Positions 40,187 through 52,104 of a DNA stretch of 64,000 nt are shown piece by piece; positions within the stretch are counted from its first letter, which is position 1, and each line of letters starts with the position of its first letter. A model generated the notes under the pieces. That model did not search any database and had not been told where the DNA came from. It was given only the letters and a program-made list of their open reading frames with translations. Source of the stretch: Ancylobacter sp. WKF20 (GTDB lineage: Bacteria > Pseudomonadota > Alphaproteobacteria > Rhizobiales > Xanthobacteraceae); assembly GCF_029760895.1 (NCBI RefSeq), contig NZ_CP121679.1, forward strand, positions 1,798,001-1,862,000, read 5' to 3'. Position numbers and translations under genes: made by a program.

Positions 40187-41661
40187 GCGGGTCAGGCGCG
40201 CCTGCCCGCGCCATGGAGGCCGTGAACCTGGCCTATGGCGCGGACCGCGACGGCTTCCGCCGCGCCGTACGGCGGCTGATTGCGGCGGGCGTGGCGCCAG
40301 AACATGTCGTCTGGCGGATGCGCGAGCCGGGTGAACCTGAGGCCGAGAGCGCCTCCGGCGATCTGTTCGGAGCCCTCCCCTCCGGCCCGGCCGAGGCGGG
40401 CGAGGGGGGCCCTGCCCTCGCGCTGCCGCGGGCGCTCGGCGAGCTCATCCCGCTGGTGCTCTGCCATCACGACCCCGACCGCTTCGCCCGGCTCTACACG
40501 CTGATCTGGCGTGCCCTACATGGCGAGCGGCGGCTCATCGACAATCCAGCCGACCCGCTGGTGCATCGGCTCGCGCTGATGGCAAAGGCGGTGCGGCGCG
40601 ACATTCACAAGATGCACGCCTTCGTGCGCTTCCGAGCGCTGGGCGCCGAGAACGGGCGCGAGCGCTTCGTCGCCTGGTTCGAGCCCGAGCATTTCATCGT
40701 CGAGGCGGCCGCCCCCTTCTTCCGCACGCGCTTTCCCGCCATGGACTGGGCGATCCTGACGCCGAAGGGGACGGTTGGGTGGGATGGGCAGGCGCTGACC
40801 TTCGGCCCGCCCGCCGCGCGCCCGCCTCTGCCGGAGGTGGACGGTTTCGAAGAGGGCTGGCTCGCCTATTACGCCAGCGCCTTCAACCCGGCCCGTGCCA
40901 ACCCGGCGATGATGCGCACGGAAATGCCGAAGAAGTATTGGGCCAACCTGCCGGAGGCGCGGCTGATCCCGGAGCTTCTGGAGAGCGCCCCGGCCCGCGT
41001 CGCCGCCATGATCGAGCGGGAGGCGCAGGCGCCGCGCAAGCGCGATCCCGCCAAGGCTGTCGCCGCCATGGCGCAGCAGGCGCCGTTGAGCCTTGCCGCG
41101 CTGAACGACCTCATCCGCGCGACGCCCTCCTTCGTGCCCGGCGGCACGCGCGCCGTGCTCGGCGAAGGGCCGGAAGGCGCCGCGCTGGCATTGGTGGGCG
41201 AGCAGCCGGGCGACCAGGAAGACATCGAGGGCCGCCCCTTCGTCGGCCCGGCCGGGCAGCTTCTCATGCGCGCGCTGGGTGAAGCGGGCCTGCAGCGCGA
41301 GCGGCTCTACCTCACCAATGCGGTGAAGCACTTCAAATTCGTGCCGCGCGGCAAAAGGCGCCTGCACCAGAAGCCGACCGGCGGCGAGGTGAAGCATTAT
41401 CGCTGGTGGCTGGAAGCGGAGCTCGATTTCGTGCGCCCGCGCCTCGTGGTCGCGCTCGGCGGCACAGCGGCGCTGGCGCTCACCGGGGAGGCGTTGGCGG
41501 TGACGCGGGAGCGCGGCCCGCGCGTGCTCGGCCGTCATCCGGGCTTCGTCACCACCCATCCATCCTATCTACTGCGCCTGCCCGATCCGGCCGCGCAGGC
41601 CGAAGGCTTCGCCGCTCTGGTGGCGGATCTGCGGCAGGCGCGCGAGCTGGCGGGCGGGTGA
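40183..41661 (+). CDS. DUF4130 - UdgX-type uracil-DNA binding fusion protein
   Basis: A 492-residue fusion. Residues 1-about 260 are the DUF4130 domain (YGADRDGFRRAVRRLI, AFVRFRALGAENGRERFVAWFEPEH). The rest is a family-4-like uracil-DNA glycosylase of the UdgX group. It has GEQPGDQED at 339-347, the R-loop KRRLH at 391-395 (the His that forms a covalent bond to uracil sites in UdgX), and HPSYLLR late in the protein. UdgX captures uracil in DNA covalently. The GTG start overlaps the radical SAM stop, so both proteins are made together. The role of DUF4130 is not known. Confidence 0.88.
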   Translation: MSGSGAPARAMEAVNLAYGADRDGFRRAVRRLIAAGVAPEHVVWRMREPGEPEAESASGDLFGALPSGPAEAGEGGPALALPRALGELIPLVLCHHDPDRFARLYTLIWRALHGERRLIDNPADPLVHRLALMAKAVRRDIHKMHAFVRFRALGAENGRERFVAWFEPEHFIVEAAAPFFRTRFPAMDWAILTPKGTVGWDGQALTFGPPAARPPLPEVDGFEEGWLAYYASAFNPARANPAMMRTEMPKKYWANLPEARLIPELLESAPARVAAMIEREAQAPRKRDPAKAVAAMAQQAPLSLAALNDLIRATPSFVPGGTRAVLGEGPEGAALALVGEQPGDQEDIEGRPFVGPAGQLLMRALGEAGLQRERLYLTNAVKHFKFVPRGKRRLHQKPTGGEVKHYRWWLEAELDFVRPRLVVALGGTAALALTGEALAVTRERGPRVLGRHPGFVTTHPSYLLRLPDPAAQAEGFAALVADLRQARELAGG

Positions 41662-41731
41662 GGTCCGCAAAGGGAACCGCCGCGCCGGCCTCCGGCTTGC
41701 CAATAGGCCGGGGAAGCATAGGAGGGACGCG

Positions 41732-42235
41732 ATGCCGATGATCGAGCCGGAGGCCCGGCTTTTTCCGCCTTCCGGCGGCGTGCCGAACCACCCGGCCTTC
41801 CCCGTGCTGATCTACCGCGCCGCGCTGCCGGCGGACGCCGCCGCCATTGAGGAACAGGTCGGCGCCAATGGCTGGGAGTGCCGCTGGCGCAACGGCGTGT
41901 TCGACTTTCACCACTTCCACTCGACAGCGCATGAGGCGCTGATGGTGGCGCGCGGGCAGGCCACCGTGCAGATCGGTGGCCCCGATGGTGTGAGTGTAGA
42001 GATCAAGGCGGGCGACGCGCTGGTGCTGCCGGCCGGCACCGGGCACAAGCGGCTCGCGGCAAGCGCGGATTTCCTCATCATCGGCGCCTACCCGCCCGGT
42101 CAGGACTACGACATCGAGCGGCCGGATGCGGCCGGCCTCGCGGCGGCGCAGGCCCGCATCGCCGCCGTCCCGCGCCCCGCAAGTGACCCGGTAACCGGCC
42201 CGGCGGGCGCCCTTACCCGGCTGTGGAACGGCTGA
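41732..42235 (+). CDS. Cupin protein (YjlB-like)
   Basis: A 167-residue single-domain cupin. It includes [30 protein letters not shown], which carries the first cupin motif with several His and Glu ligands, and [15 protein letters not shown], the second motif. Metal binding is therefore expected. It resembles the YjlB family of unknown function. It lies about 70 bp after the UdgX gene on the same strand. A strong intrinsic terminator follows before carB. Confidence 0.85.
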   Translation: MPMIEPEARLFPPSGGVPNHPAFPVLIYRAALPADAAAIEEQVGANGWECRWRNGVFDFHHFHSTAHEALMVARGQATVQIGGPDGVSVEIKAGDALVLPAGTGHKRLAASADFLIIGAYPPGQDYDIERPDAAGLAAAQARIAAVPRPASDPVTGPAGALTRLWNG

Positions 42236-42378
42236 GCCGCCGGCGCTCCCCGTCTGTCGCGCCCAAGCTATGCACGGACGGGACGCCGCGTGCCCTTCCC
42301 CCGGGGGGGAATCTGGTTTATGGGAAGCCCCCAATTGCGGGGTCCGACCTCGCCCAGAAAGTTCAATCCGGGTCCACC

Positions 42379-42408
42379 AAAGGACGCGTCACCCAACGCG
42401 TCCTTTTT
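42379..42408 (+). terminator. Strong rho-independent terminator or attenuator just before carB
   Basis: Perfect 11-bp stem AAAGGACGCGT / ACGCGTCCTTT with a 6-nt loop and a TTTTT tract. It ends 40 bp before the carB ATG and 144 bp after the cupin stop. It may end the cupin transcript or attenuate carB. Confidence 0.85.
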
Positions 42409-42447
42409 CGTGCGCCCGGACCAATTGCGCGAGCCGCACGGGATCCG

Positions 42448-45783
<3,336 letters not shown>

Positions 45784-45845
45784 GAACGCCTCCCGGCGTT
45801 TTCAAACGGACGTGAACGACAAACAATCGAGCCTGTCGCGGACGG

Positions 45846-45883
45846 CTTACCGACCCCCCGGTCGGCAAGCCCCCGCGGGGGCT
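45846..45883 (+). terminator. Twin hairpins between carB and greA
   Basis: A stem around CCGACC / GGTCGG (45850-45855 / 45860-45865) is followed by the perfect 16-bp palindrome AGCCCCCGCGGGGGCT (45868-45883), then CCATTTGCTTTT. They may end carB or structure the greA leader; GGGAGG before greA lies downstream. Confidence 0.5.
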
Positions 45884-45915
45884 CCATTTGCTTTTGGGAG
45901 GTCAGAAAAAGACCG

Positions 45916-46389
45916 ATGGAAAAGATCCCGATGACCGCTGGCGGCCACGCCGCGCTGGAAGTTGAACTCAAGCATCGCCAGCAGGTCGAGCGTCCCCGCA
46001 TCATCGAAGCGATCTCCGAAGCGCGCGCCCATGGCGACCTTTCCGAGAACGCCGAGTATCATGCGGCCAAGGAACAGCAGGCGCTGAACGAGGGCCGGAT
46101 CGCCGAGCTCGAGGACAAGCTGTCGCGCGCCGAGATCATCGACGTCGCCAAGCTCACCGGCGATGTCGTGAAGTTCGGCGCCACCGTGACGCTGATCGAC
46201 GAGGACACCGAGGAAGAGCGCGTGTGGCAGATCGTCGGCGACATGGAAGCCGATGCCAAGGCCGGCCGCATCTCCATCTCCTCGCCCATGGCACGCGCCC
46301 TGATCGGCAAGAAGCTCGGCACCTCGGTGGAAGTGGTCACGCCCAAGGGCGCCCGCTCCTACGAGATCGCCAAGGTCCGCTTCGCCTGA
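45916..46389 (+). CDS. greA: Transcription elongation factor GreA
   Basis: GreA rescues backtracked RNA polymerase by stimulating transcript cleavage. The 157-residue protein has the N-terminal coiled coil ([35 protein letters not shown], with the acidic tip) and the C-terminal FKBP-like domain ([17 protein letters not shown]). Length matches E. coli GreA (158). A good ribosome site GGGAGG is upstream. Confidence 0.97.
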   Translation: MEKIPMTAGGHAALEVELKHRQQVERPRIIEAISEARAHGDLSENAEYHAAKEQQALNEGRIAELEDKLSRAEIIDVAKLTGDVVKFGATVTLIDEDTEEERVWQIVGDMEADAKAGRISISSPMARALIGKKLGTSVEVVTPKGARSYEIAKVRFA

Positions 46390-46415
46390 TTGCGCGCCCG
46401 CCTGGCGCGGCTCCC

Positions 46416-47501
46416 ATGGACAACAGCCCCCTCACTCCCGAACCCTGGCCCGACGGCATCGTTGCCGTCGCGCCGAGCTTCAAGAAGCGCTTTTCGGGCG
46501 TGGTGGCGACCGTCATCGGCGTCGTGCCAGCACAGGCGAAGCACATCGCCATCCGCGCGCTCGGGCCGCTGCCCGCCAGCGTGCCGCAGATCGGCTGGGG
46601 CGTCTTCCGCCTTGGCAGCTGGCGCCGCCCTACCGGGCGGCGCTGGCGCATCTGGCACGCCCGGCGCGACACCGAGATGATGTTTGGCCTCCTGCTGCGC
46701 GATGTGCTGCGCCAGCCCTGGAAGCTCGTCTTCACCTCGGCGGCGCAGAAGCGGCACGGGCCTTTCCTGCGCTTCCTCATCGGCGCCATGGACCGGGTGA
46801 TCGCCACCTCGCCGCAGGCCGCGTCCTATCTCGATGTGCCCTCGACCGTGGTGATGCACGGCGTCGATACCGAGCGCTACCATCCCGCTCCCGACCGCGC
46901 GGCGGCCTGGGCGGCGACCGGCCTGCCGGGGCGCTACGGCATCGGCGTGTTCGGCCGGGTGCGCTACCAGAAGGGGCAGGATCTCTTCGTCGAGGCGATG
47001 GCCGAGCTGTTGCCGGATCATCCCGACTGGACGGCGGTGGTGATCGGCCTCTCCACCCCTTCCGAACAGCCCTTCCTGAACGGCCTCAAGGCCCGCATCG
47101 CCGCGGCGGGGCTGGAGGAGCGCATCATCATTCTCGGCGAGCAGCCGATCGAGAAAATGCCGGAGTGGTTCCGCTGCCTCTCCATCGCGGTCATCCCTGC
47201 CCGCTGGGAGGGCTTCGGCCTCGTGCCGATCGAGGCGATGGCGAGCGGCACCCCCGTGGTCGCCGCCCGCTCCGGCGCCGCGCCGGACCTCGTGAAGGAT
47301 GGCGAGACCGGCCATCTCGTCCCGGTGGACGACCAGGGGACGCTCACCGCCGCCATCGCCCGGCTGATGGACATGGACGAGGCCGCGCGCGAGGCGGTCG
47401 GCCAAGCGGCGCGGGCGCATGTGCTGGCGGAATATTCGATCGAGCGCGAGGCGCAGAAGATCAACGCCGTCTATGAGGACATCTGGGCGGCGCGCCGTTA
47501 G
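46416..47501 (+). CDS. lpcC: LPS core mannosyltransferase, LpcC/LpsB type
   Basis: A 361-residue GT4 glycosyltransferase resembling rhizobial LpcC/LpsB, which adds mannose to the LPS inner core. Landmarks are VAPSFKKRFSGVVATV at the N-terminus, WRIWHARRDTEMMFGLLLRDVL, LVFTSAAQKRH, VMHGVDTERYHP, and the GT4 motif ARWEGFGLVPIEAMASGTPVV. The ATG at 46416 lies 26 bp after the greA stop. Its stop overlaps, tail to tail, the end of the opposite-strand GT gene. Confidence 0.85.
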   Translation: MDNSPLTPEPWPDGIVAVAPSFKKRFSGVVATVIGVVPAQAKHIAIRALGPLPASVPQIGWGVFRLGSWRRPTGRRWRIWHARRDTEMMFGLLLRDVLRQPWKLVFTSAAQKRHGPFLRFLIGAMDRVIATSPQAASYLDVPSTVVMHGVDTERYHPAPDRAAAWAATGLPGRYGIGVFGRVRYQKGQDLFVEAMAELLPDHPDWTAVVIGLSTPSEQPFLNGLKARIAAAGLEERIIILGEQPIEKMPEWFRCLSIAVIPARWEGFGLVPIEAMASGTPVVAARSGAAPDLVKDGETGHLVPVDDQGTLTAAIARLMDMDEAAREAVGQAARAHVLAEYSIEREAQKINAVYEDIWAARR

Positions 47502-48322
47502 CTCTTCGGGCCCCTGTCGCGCGCCGCGAAGGCCGCGCGCGTGCCTTCAAGACCCCGCTTCCAATAATCCCGCACCCAGTCCACCGGCCCAAAGCCCGGC
47601 CGCATCTTGGTGCCCCACGCCTTGGAATCGTCCCGGGCCACGTCGATGGGCTTGGGCACGCCATGGAACACCACCAGCGCCGCCTTGCGTGGTGGGCGGA
47701 TGCGGCTGAACAGAAGGTTCAGCGGGTAATGCGGCACGAGGTGCCGGCGGAACGAGACCGCGAAGCTTTCGGGGAGATAATGGCAGTTGCGCGCCTTGAT
47801 ACCGATATAGCGCTGGTCGTTCTTGGCGATGGCATAGGCCGCCTCGGGGTTGGCCATCGCCTCGATATAGAGATGGTCCTGCTCGCCCGGCCGCCAGGCG
47901 ACCATGGAGCTCTGCGCCCCACGATCCGGCCGCAGCGAGACCGGCAGCAGCTCCCACACATTGGGGTTCCACTCGCGCAGCACATGCAGGCCGGGAATGG
48001 AACGGATATGGGCGAGGATCGGGTCGAAGGAGCGCAGGATCACCACATCGAGATCGAGGAAGACGGCGAGGTCGACGCCCTCCAGCAGGCCCGGCGTGAA
48101 CATGCCGAGCTTCGGCCAGCAGCCGCCCCAGCGCAGGTTCAGCGCGCCGGTGGCGGGAAGATCGGCGACCTCCACCTCGGGGCGCAGCCCGTCCGGCCGG
48201 TCGGTCAGGCAGATGAAGCGGAACGGCTCGCTCACATGGTCGCGCACGCCCTGATAGAGCACGTTCACGTCCTCGGCCGGGTAGGCCTCGCCCCATTTCA
48301 GGCAGATGAAGGCGAGGGTCAT
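47498..48322 (-). CDS. Glycosyltransferase-like protein with a DxD motif
   Basis: A 274-residue soluble protein that begins LAFICLKWGEAYPAEDVNVLYQG and has FLDLDVVI, a DxD-type sugar-nucleotide site, near residue 92, then LHVLREWNP and KNDQRYIGIKARNCHYLPESF. This suggests a GT8/DUF-type glycosyltransferase near the LPS core locus. The start overlaps the ELM1-like gene by 4 bp (ATGA), so the two are coupled. The sugar and acceptor are unknown. Confidence 0.75.
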   Translation of the reverse strand: MTLAFICLKWGEAYPAEDVNVLYQGVRDHVSEPFRFICLTDRPDGLRPEVEVADLPATGALNLRWGGCWPKLGMFTPGLLEGVDLAVFLDLDVVILRSFDPILAHIRSIPGLHVLREWNPNVWELLPVSLRPDRGAQSSMVAWRPGEQDHLYIEAMANPEAAYAIAKNDQRYIGIKARNCHYLPESFAVSFRRHLVPHYPLNLLFSRIRPPRKAALVVFHGVPKPIDVARDDSKAWGTKMRPGFGPVDWVRDYWKRGLEGTRAAFAARDRGPKS

Positions 48323-49365
48323 GACATGCTCCGGGAAATGACGCCGTGTCCTTCAAGGAACGGGGCGACGGCGCGGGCAATGGCGTCGCGCGCATCCTCG
48401 GCCGGGGGGACAAGGCGGGTCAGGGTCTGCGCGAAACGTTCCGGCGTCACGCTCGCCATGGGCAGGATGGCGAGGCTCGCCCCCTCAAGGCGGGGACCGG
48501 CCATGCCGGCGATCACTTCATCCGCATAGGCCTTATGAACGCGCGCTGACTTGAGCGCGACGACCGGCCGGCGGGCGGCCAGCCCTTCGGCCAGCATGGA
48601 CATGGAATCCTCGGTGACGACAAGCGCATCCGCGCCGAACAGATCGCGCACAGAGCCGGCGCCGGCGTCGCGATAGTCAATGAGCTTTGCGAGCGCGCCC
48701 GCCTCACCCAGCGCCTTGAAACGGTCAGCGACCGCATCGGGCGTGCGGCGCGAGGTCGAGACCTGCCAGCGCACGCCGTAACGCGCCGCCACCGCCGGCA
48801 CGAAGGCGAGCAGCGCGTCCCATTCCTTCTGCGGGAACTCGCGCCGATAGGCCGAGCCGCCGATGAGCAGGGAGAGCGTCGCCCCGGCAAGATCCTCCGG
48901 CCGCGTCAGCCGGCGTGGGGCGGGGTAGGCGTCGGCATCGACGGTGCATGGAATCGGCGCCAGCGCCGCGCCGGGATCGCCGGCCTGCCGGGGCGAGGCG
49001 ACGAGGCTGAGCAATTTCGGTCCGGTGCGGTAGCCACCAATGGGGCCGGCGAAGATGAAGGGCACGTCGAAATGGCGCGACAGCAGCAGCCCGGCGGCAA
49101 TGGTCGGCCAACCGGAGCCGACGATCACGTCGGGCCGCACCAGCGTGGCGAGGTCGATGCCGAACATCGCTTTCAGCCAGAAGCGCGCATCCTGCGCGAG
49201 GCGCCGCAGGATGAATTTGCGGGCATCGCTGGTGGCCCAGCGCGCCGGGCGCACCTCCAGCCGGTCGGCCTCCAGCGGGGTGAGGCGGGCAAGCGCCAGC
49301 GCTACGCCTTCGGCCTGATGGAAATGGCCGGGCTTCTCATCGCGCAGGATGAGCACGCGCGTCAC
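48319..49365 (-). CDS. ELM1/GtrOC1-family protein (glycosyltransferase-like)
   Basis: A 348-residue protein of the mitochondrial-fission ELM1 family, whose bacterial members have a GT-B-like fold. Landmarks are LILRDEKPGHFHQAEGVALAL, DVIVGSGWPTIAAGLLLSR, FAGPIGGYRTGP, LSLLIGGSAYRREF and DALVVTEDSMSMLAEGLAARRPVV, which is typical of nucleotide-sugar binding. It is the first gene of a leftward pair with the DxD glycosyltransferase, next to lpcC. Envelope glycan work is inferred from context. Confidence 0.85.
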   Translation of the reverse strand: MTRVLILRDEKPGHFHQAEGVALALARLTPLEADRLEVRPARWATSDARKFILRRLAQDARFWLKAMFGIDLATLVRPDVIVGSGWPTIAAGLLLSRHFDVPFIFAGPIGGYRTGPKLLSLVASPRQAGDPGAALAPIPCTVDADAYPAPRRLTRPEDLAGATLSLLIGGSAYRREFPQKEWDALLAFVPAVAARYGVRWQVSTSRRTPDAVADRFKALGEAGALAKLIDYRDAGAGSVRDLFGADALVVTEDSMSMLAEGLAARRPVVALKSARVHKAYADEVIAGMAGPRLEGASLAILPMASVTPERFAQTLTRLVPPAEDARDAIARAVAPFLEGHGVISRSMS

Positions 49366-49405
49366 GCGGGCGCGCCCCGGCTCCGCCCGTCGCTCATGCC
49401 GCGCC

Positions 49406-49882
49406 TCATGGGAGCGTGTTCTCCATCGGCACCACGGCGGCGTCCTTGGTCTGCTTGAGCGTCAGCGCGGTCTTCACATTGCGCACATTCGGCGCACCGG
49501 TGAGCTCCAGCACGAAGTTCTGGAAGGTCCGCAGGTCCGGCGCCACGCAGAGCAGAATGAAATCGGTTTCGCCCGAGAGCATCCAGCAGGCGCGCACCAG
49601 CGGCCAGCGCTCCACCTGGTCGGCGAAGGCGGTGAGGTCGGCCTCGGCCTGGCTGACGAGATGCACCATGGCGAAGGCCATCAGGTCGAAACCGAGCTTC
49701 TTCTCGTCGAGCAGGGCGCGGTAGCCCTTGATGATGCCCTCCTCCTCCAGCGAGCGCACGCGGCGCAGCGAAGGCGGGGCGGATATGCCGACACGCTGGG
49801 ACAGCTCCACATTGGTGATGCGGCCGTCATCCTGCAGCTCGCGCAGGATGTTCCAGTCGATCGCGTCGATGCGTCGAACCAC
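49406..49882 (-). CDS. Lrp/AsnC family transcriptional regulator
   Basis: A 158-residue Lrp/AsnC protein. The N-terminal helix-turn-helix (IDWNILRELQDDGRITNVELSQRVGISAPPSLRRVRSLEEEG) is followed by an AsnC ligand domain (VERWPLVRACWMLSGETDFILLCVA). The start is the GTG at 49882, with CGGAG upstream on its strand; the longer frame lacks family sequence. It is divergent from trxB with a 289-bp gap. The effector is probably an amino acid; the target genes are unknown. Confidence 0.9.
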   Translation of the reverse strand: MVRRIDAIDWNILRELQDDGRITNVELSQRVGISAPPSLRRVRSLEEEGIIKGYRALLDEKKLGFDLMAFAMVHLVSQAEADLTAFADQVERWPLVRACWMLSGETDFILLCVAPDLRTFQNFVLELTGAPNVRNVKTALTLKQTKDAAVVPMENTLP

Positions 49883-50171
49883 GCGAAATCTCCGGTTGGG
49901 GCCGCCACGAGGCGGCCGGCAGAGCAGTGGGCGTTGACAGTCACCTTGGCAATTATCTTGCGCGCCCGCCCCGCGCAATGTTCCCTCTGGAAAACTAAAG
50001 GATACCGCGGCGCACACCCATGCCCTTCTTGCGGATGAGGGCGTCAGTCCCTACATTTTCGCATGGCTGACGGCCTGCCCTAGCGGCAGGGGATACCGGG
50101 CGGCCTTCTGGCCTTGTTTTACCGCGGCTGCGGCGGTTCGTCCCCGCGCCGGAACCTCGAGCGAGCCTCCC

Positions 50172-51149
50172 ATGTCGGCGCCCACCTCCGCCACCAACCA
50201 CGTCAAGGTGCTGATCATCGGTTCCGGCCCCGCCGGCTACACCGCCGCCGTCTATGCCGCGCGCGCGATGCTGGAGCCGGTGCTGATCCAGGGCATCCAG
50301 CCCGGCGGGCAGCTCACCATCACCACCGATGTCGAGAACTATCCCGGCTTCGCCGATCCGATCCAGGGCCCGTGGCTCATGGAGCAGATGCAGGCGCAGG
50401 CGGAGAAGATGGGCACGCGCATCGTCACCGACATCGTGACCAAGGCGGACTTCGCCAGCCGCCCGTTCCGGCTGGAAACCGATTCCGGCGATGTGTGGAT
50501 CGCCGAGACCGTGATCCTCGCCACCGGCGCGCAGGCGCGCTGGCTCGACCTGCCTTCGGAGCAGGCCTATCGCGGCCATGGCGTCTCCGCCTGCGCCACC
50601 TGTGACGGCTTCTTCTACCGCGGCAAGGAGGTCTTCGTGGTCGGCGGCGGCAACACCGCGGTCGAGGAAGCGCTGTTCCTCACCAACTTCGCCGCCAAGG
50701 TCACCGTGGTCCATCGCCGCGACAGCTTCCGCGCCGAGCGTATCCTGCAGGAGCGGCTGTTCGCCCACCCCAAGGTCGAGGTGGTCTGGAACGCCGCGCT
50801 GCATGAGGTGAAGGGTCAGGACGAGCCGACCAAGGTCACCGGCGTGGTGCTGAAGGATTTGAACACCGGCGCCCTCACCGAGCGCCCGGCCGACGGCGTG
50901 TTCATCGCCATTGGCCATGCCCCGGCGACCGATCTGGTGCAAGGTCAGCTCAAGCTCAAGCCGTCAGGCTATATCTGGACCGTCCCCTCCTCCACCCAGA
51001 CCTCGGTGGAAGGCGTGTTCGCGGCCGGTGACGTCGCCGACGATGTCTTCCGTCAGGCCGTGACCGCCGCCGGCATGGGCTGCATGGCCGCGCTGGAGGC
51101 GGAGCGTTTTCTCGCCGCCCGGGAGCCGCTGGCGCAAGCGGCGGAATGA
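50172..51149 (+). CDS. trxB: Thioredoxin-disulfide reductase
   Basis: TrxB reduces thioredoxin with NADPH through FAD. The 325-residue protein has the FAD motif IIGSGPAGYTAA at 16-27, the redox pair C141-A-T-C144 in SACATCDGFF, the NADPH motif VVGGGNTAVEEALFLT, and the C-terminal FAD motif VFAAGDVADDVFRQAVTAAG. It is followed after 14 bp by a LysR gene (lsrB/vtlR type), a conserved order in Rhizobiales. Confidence 0.97.
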   Translation: MSAPTSATNHVKVLIIGSGPAGYTAAVYAARAMLEPVLIQGIQPGGQLTITTDVENYPGFADPIQGPWLMEQMQAQAEKMGTRIVTDIVTKADFASRPFRLETDSGDVWIAETVILATGAQARWLDLPSEQAYRGHGVSACATCDGFFYRGKEVFVVGGGNTAVEEALFLTNFAAKVTVVHRRDSFRAERILQERLFAHPKVEVVWNAALHEVKGQDEPTKVTGVVLKDLNTGALTERPADGVFIAIGHAPATDLVQGQLKLKPSGYIWTVPSSTQTSVEGVFAAGDVADDVFRQAVTAAGMGCMAALEAERFLAAREPLAQAAE

Positions 51150-51163
51150 GGAAGCCCTGACCG

Positions 51164-52087
51164 ATGGATAACAAGGCAAACCGCGCACGCGACATGGACT
51201 GGGACAAGCTCAAAGTGTTCCACGTCGCGGCGGAGGCTGGCTCCTTCACCCATGCGGGCGAGGCGCTGGGCCTGTCGCAATCCGCGGTGAGCCGGCAGGT
51301 CTCGGCGCTGGAGCAGGATCTCAACATCCCGCTGTTCCACCGCCATGCGCGCGGGCTGATCCTGACCGAGCAGGGCGACCTGCTCTACCGCACCGCGCAC
51401 GAAGTCTTCATGAAGCTGGAGGCGGCGCGGGCCAAGCTGACCGACAGCCGCGAGAAGCCGAATGGCGAGCTGCGCGTCACCACCACCATGGGCCTTGGCA
51501 CCCACTGGCTGACCGCGCGCATCGGTGAGTTCCTTGAGCTCTATCCCGACATTCGCATCACGCTCATCCTGACCGATGACGAGCTCGACCTTGCCATGCG
51601 CGAGGCCGACGTCGCCATCCGCCTGCGCCAGCCGGTGCAGCCCGACCTGATCCAGCGCAAACTGTTCACCGTGCATTTCCACGCCTTCGCGTCGGCGGAA
51701 TATCTCAAGCGCAACGGCCATCCGCGCACGCTGGACGAGCTGGACAAGCACCGCATCATTCTGCTGGGCGGCCCCATCCCCTCCTATTTCCAGGACCTGA
51801 ACTGGCTGGAGCGCGCGGGGCTGGAAGACGGGCAGGAAGGGCGCATGCCCTCGCTCTCGGTCAACAACGTGCTCGGCCTCAAGCGCGCCGTCGAGCGCGG
51901 TGTCGGCATCGGCATCGTGCCGGACTATCTCCTGGAGGATTCCGCCACGCTGGTGCAGCTCTTCCCCGAGCGCACCACGCCGACGCTGGAAGCCTATTTC
52001 GTCTACCCGCAGGAAATGCGCTCGGTCGCGCGCATCCAGGTGTTCCGCGACTTCCTCGTCGCCAAGGCGCAGCGCTGGAATTTCTGA
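51164..52087 (+). CDS. lsrB: LysR-family regulator, LsrB/VtlR type
   Basis: A 307-residue LysR protein closely like LsrB of Sinorhizobium and VtlR of Brucella. It has the winged HTH at MDWDKLKVFHVAAEAGSF and GLSQSAVSRQVSALEQDL, FHRHARGLILTEQGD, and a periplasmic-binding-like effector domain. It follows trxB by 14 bp on the same strand. Oddly it has no Cys at all, so redox sensing by thiols, as proposed for some LsrB homologues, cannot apply. The first Met of MDWDKL (codon 11) is an alternative start. Confidence 0.88.
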   Translation: MDNKANRARDMDWDKLKVFHVAAEAGSFTHAGEALGLSQSAVSRQVSALEQDLNIPLFHRHARGLILTEQGDLLYRTAHEVFMKLEAARAKLTDSREKPNGELRVTTTMGLGTHWLTARIGEFLELYPDIRITLILTDDELDLAMREADVAIRLRQPVQPDLIQRKLFTVHFHAFASAEYLKRNGHPRTLDELDKHRIILLGGPIPSYFQDLNWLERAGLEDGQEGRMPSLSVNNVLGLKRAVERGVGIGIVPDYLLEDSATLVQLFPERTTPTLEAYFVYPQEMRSVARIQVFRDFLVAKAQRWNF

Positions 52088-52104
52088 CCCGCCTGCCCGC
52101 CCGC

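Noticed and set aside
41549..42334. 261-residue minus-strand ORF across the cupin gene
   Set aside because: The plus-strand cupin has both cupin motifs; this frame has none.
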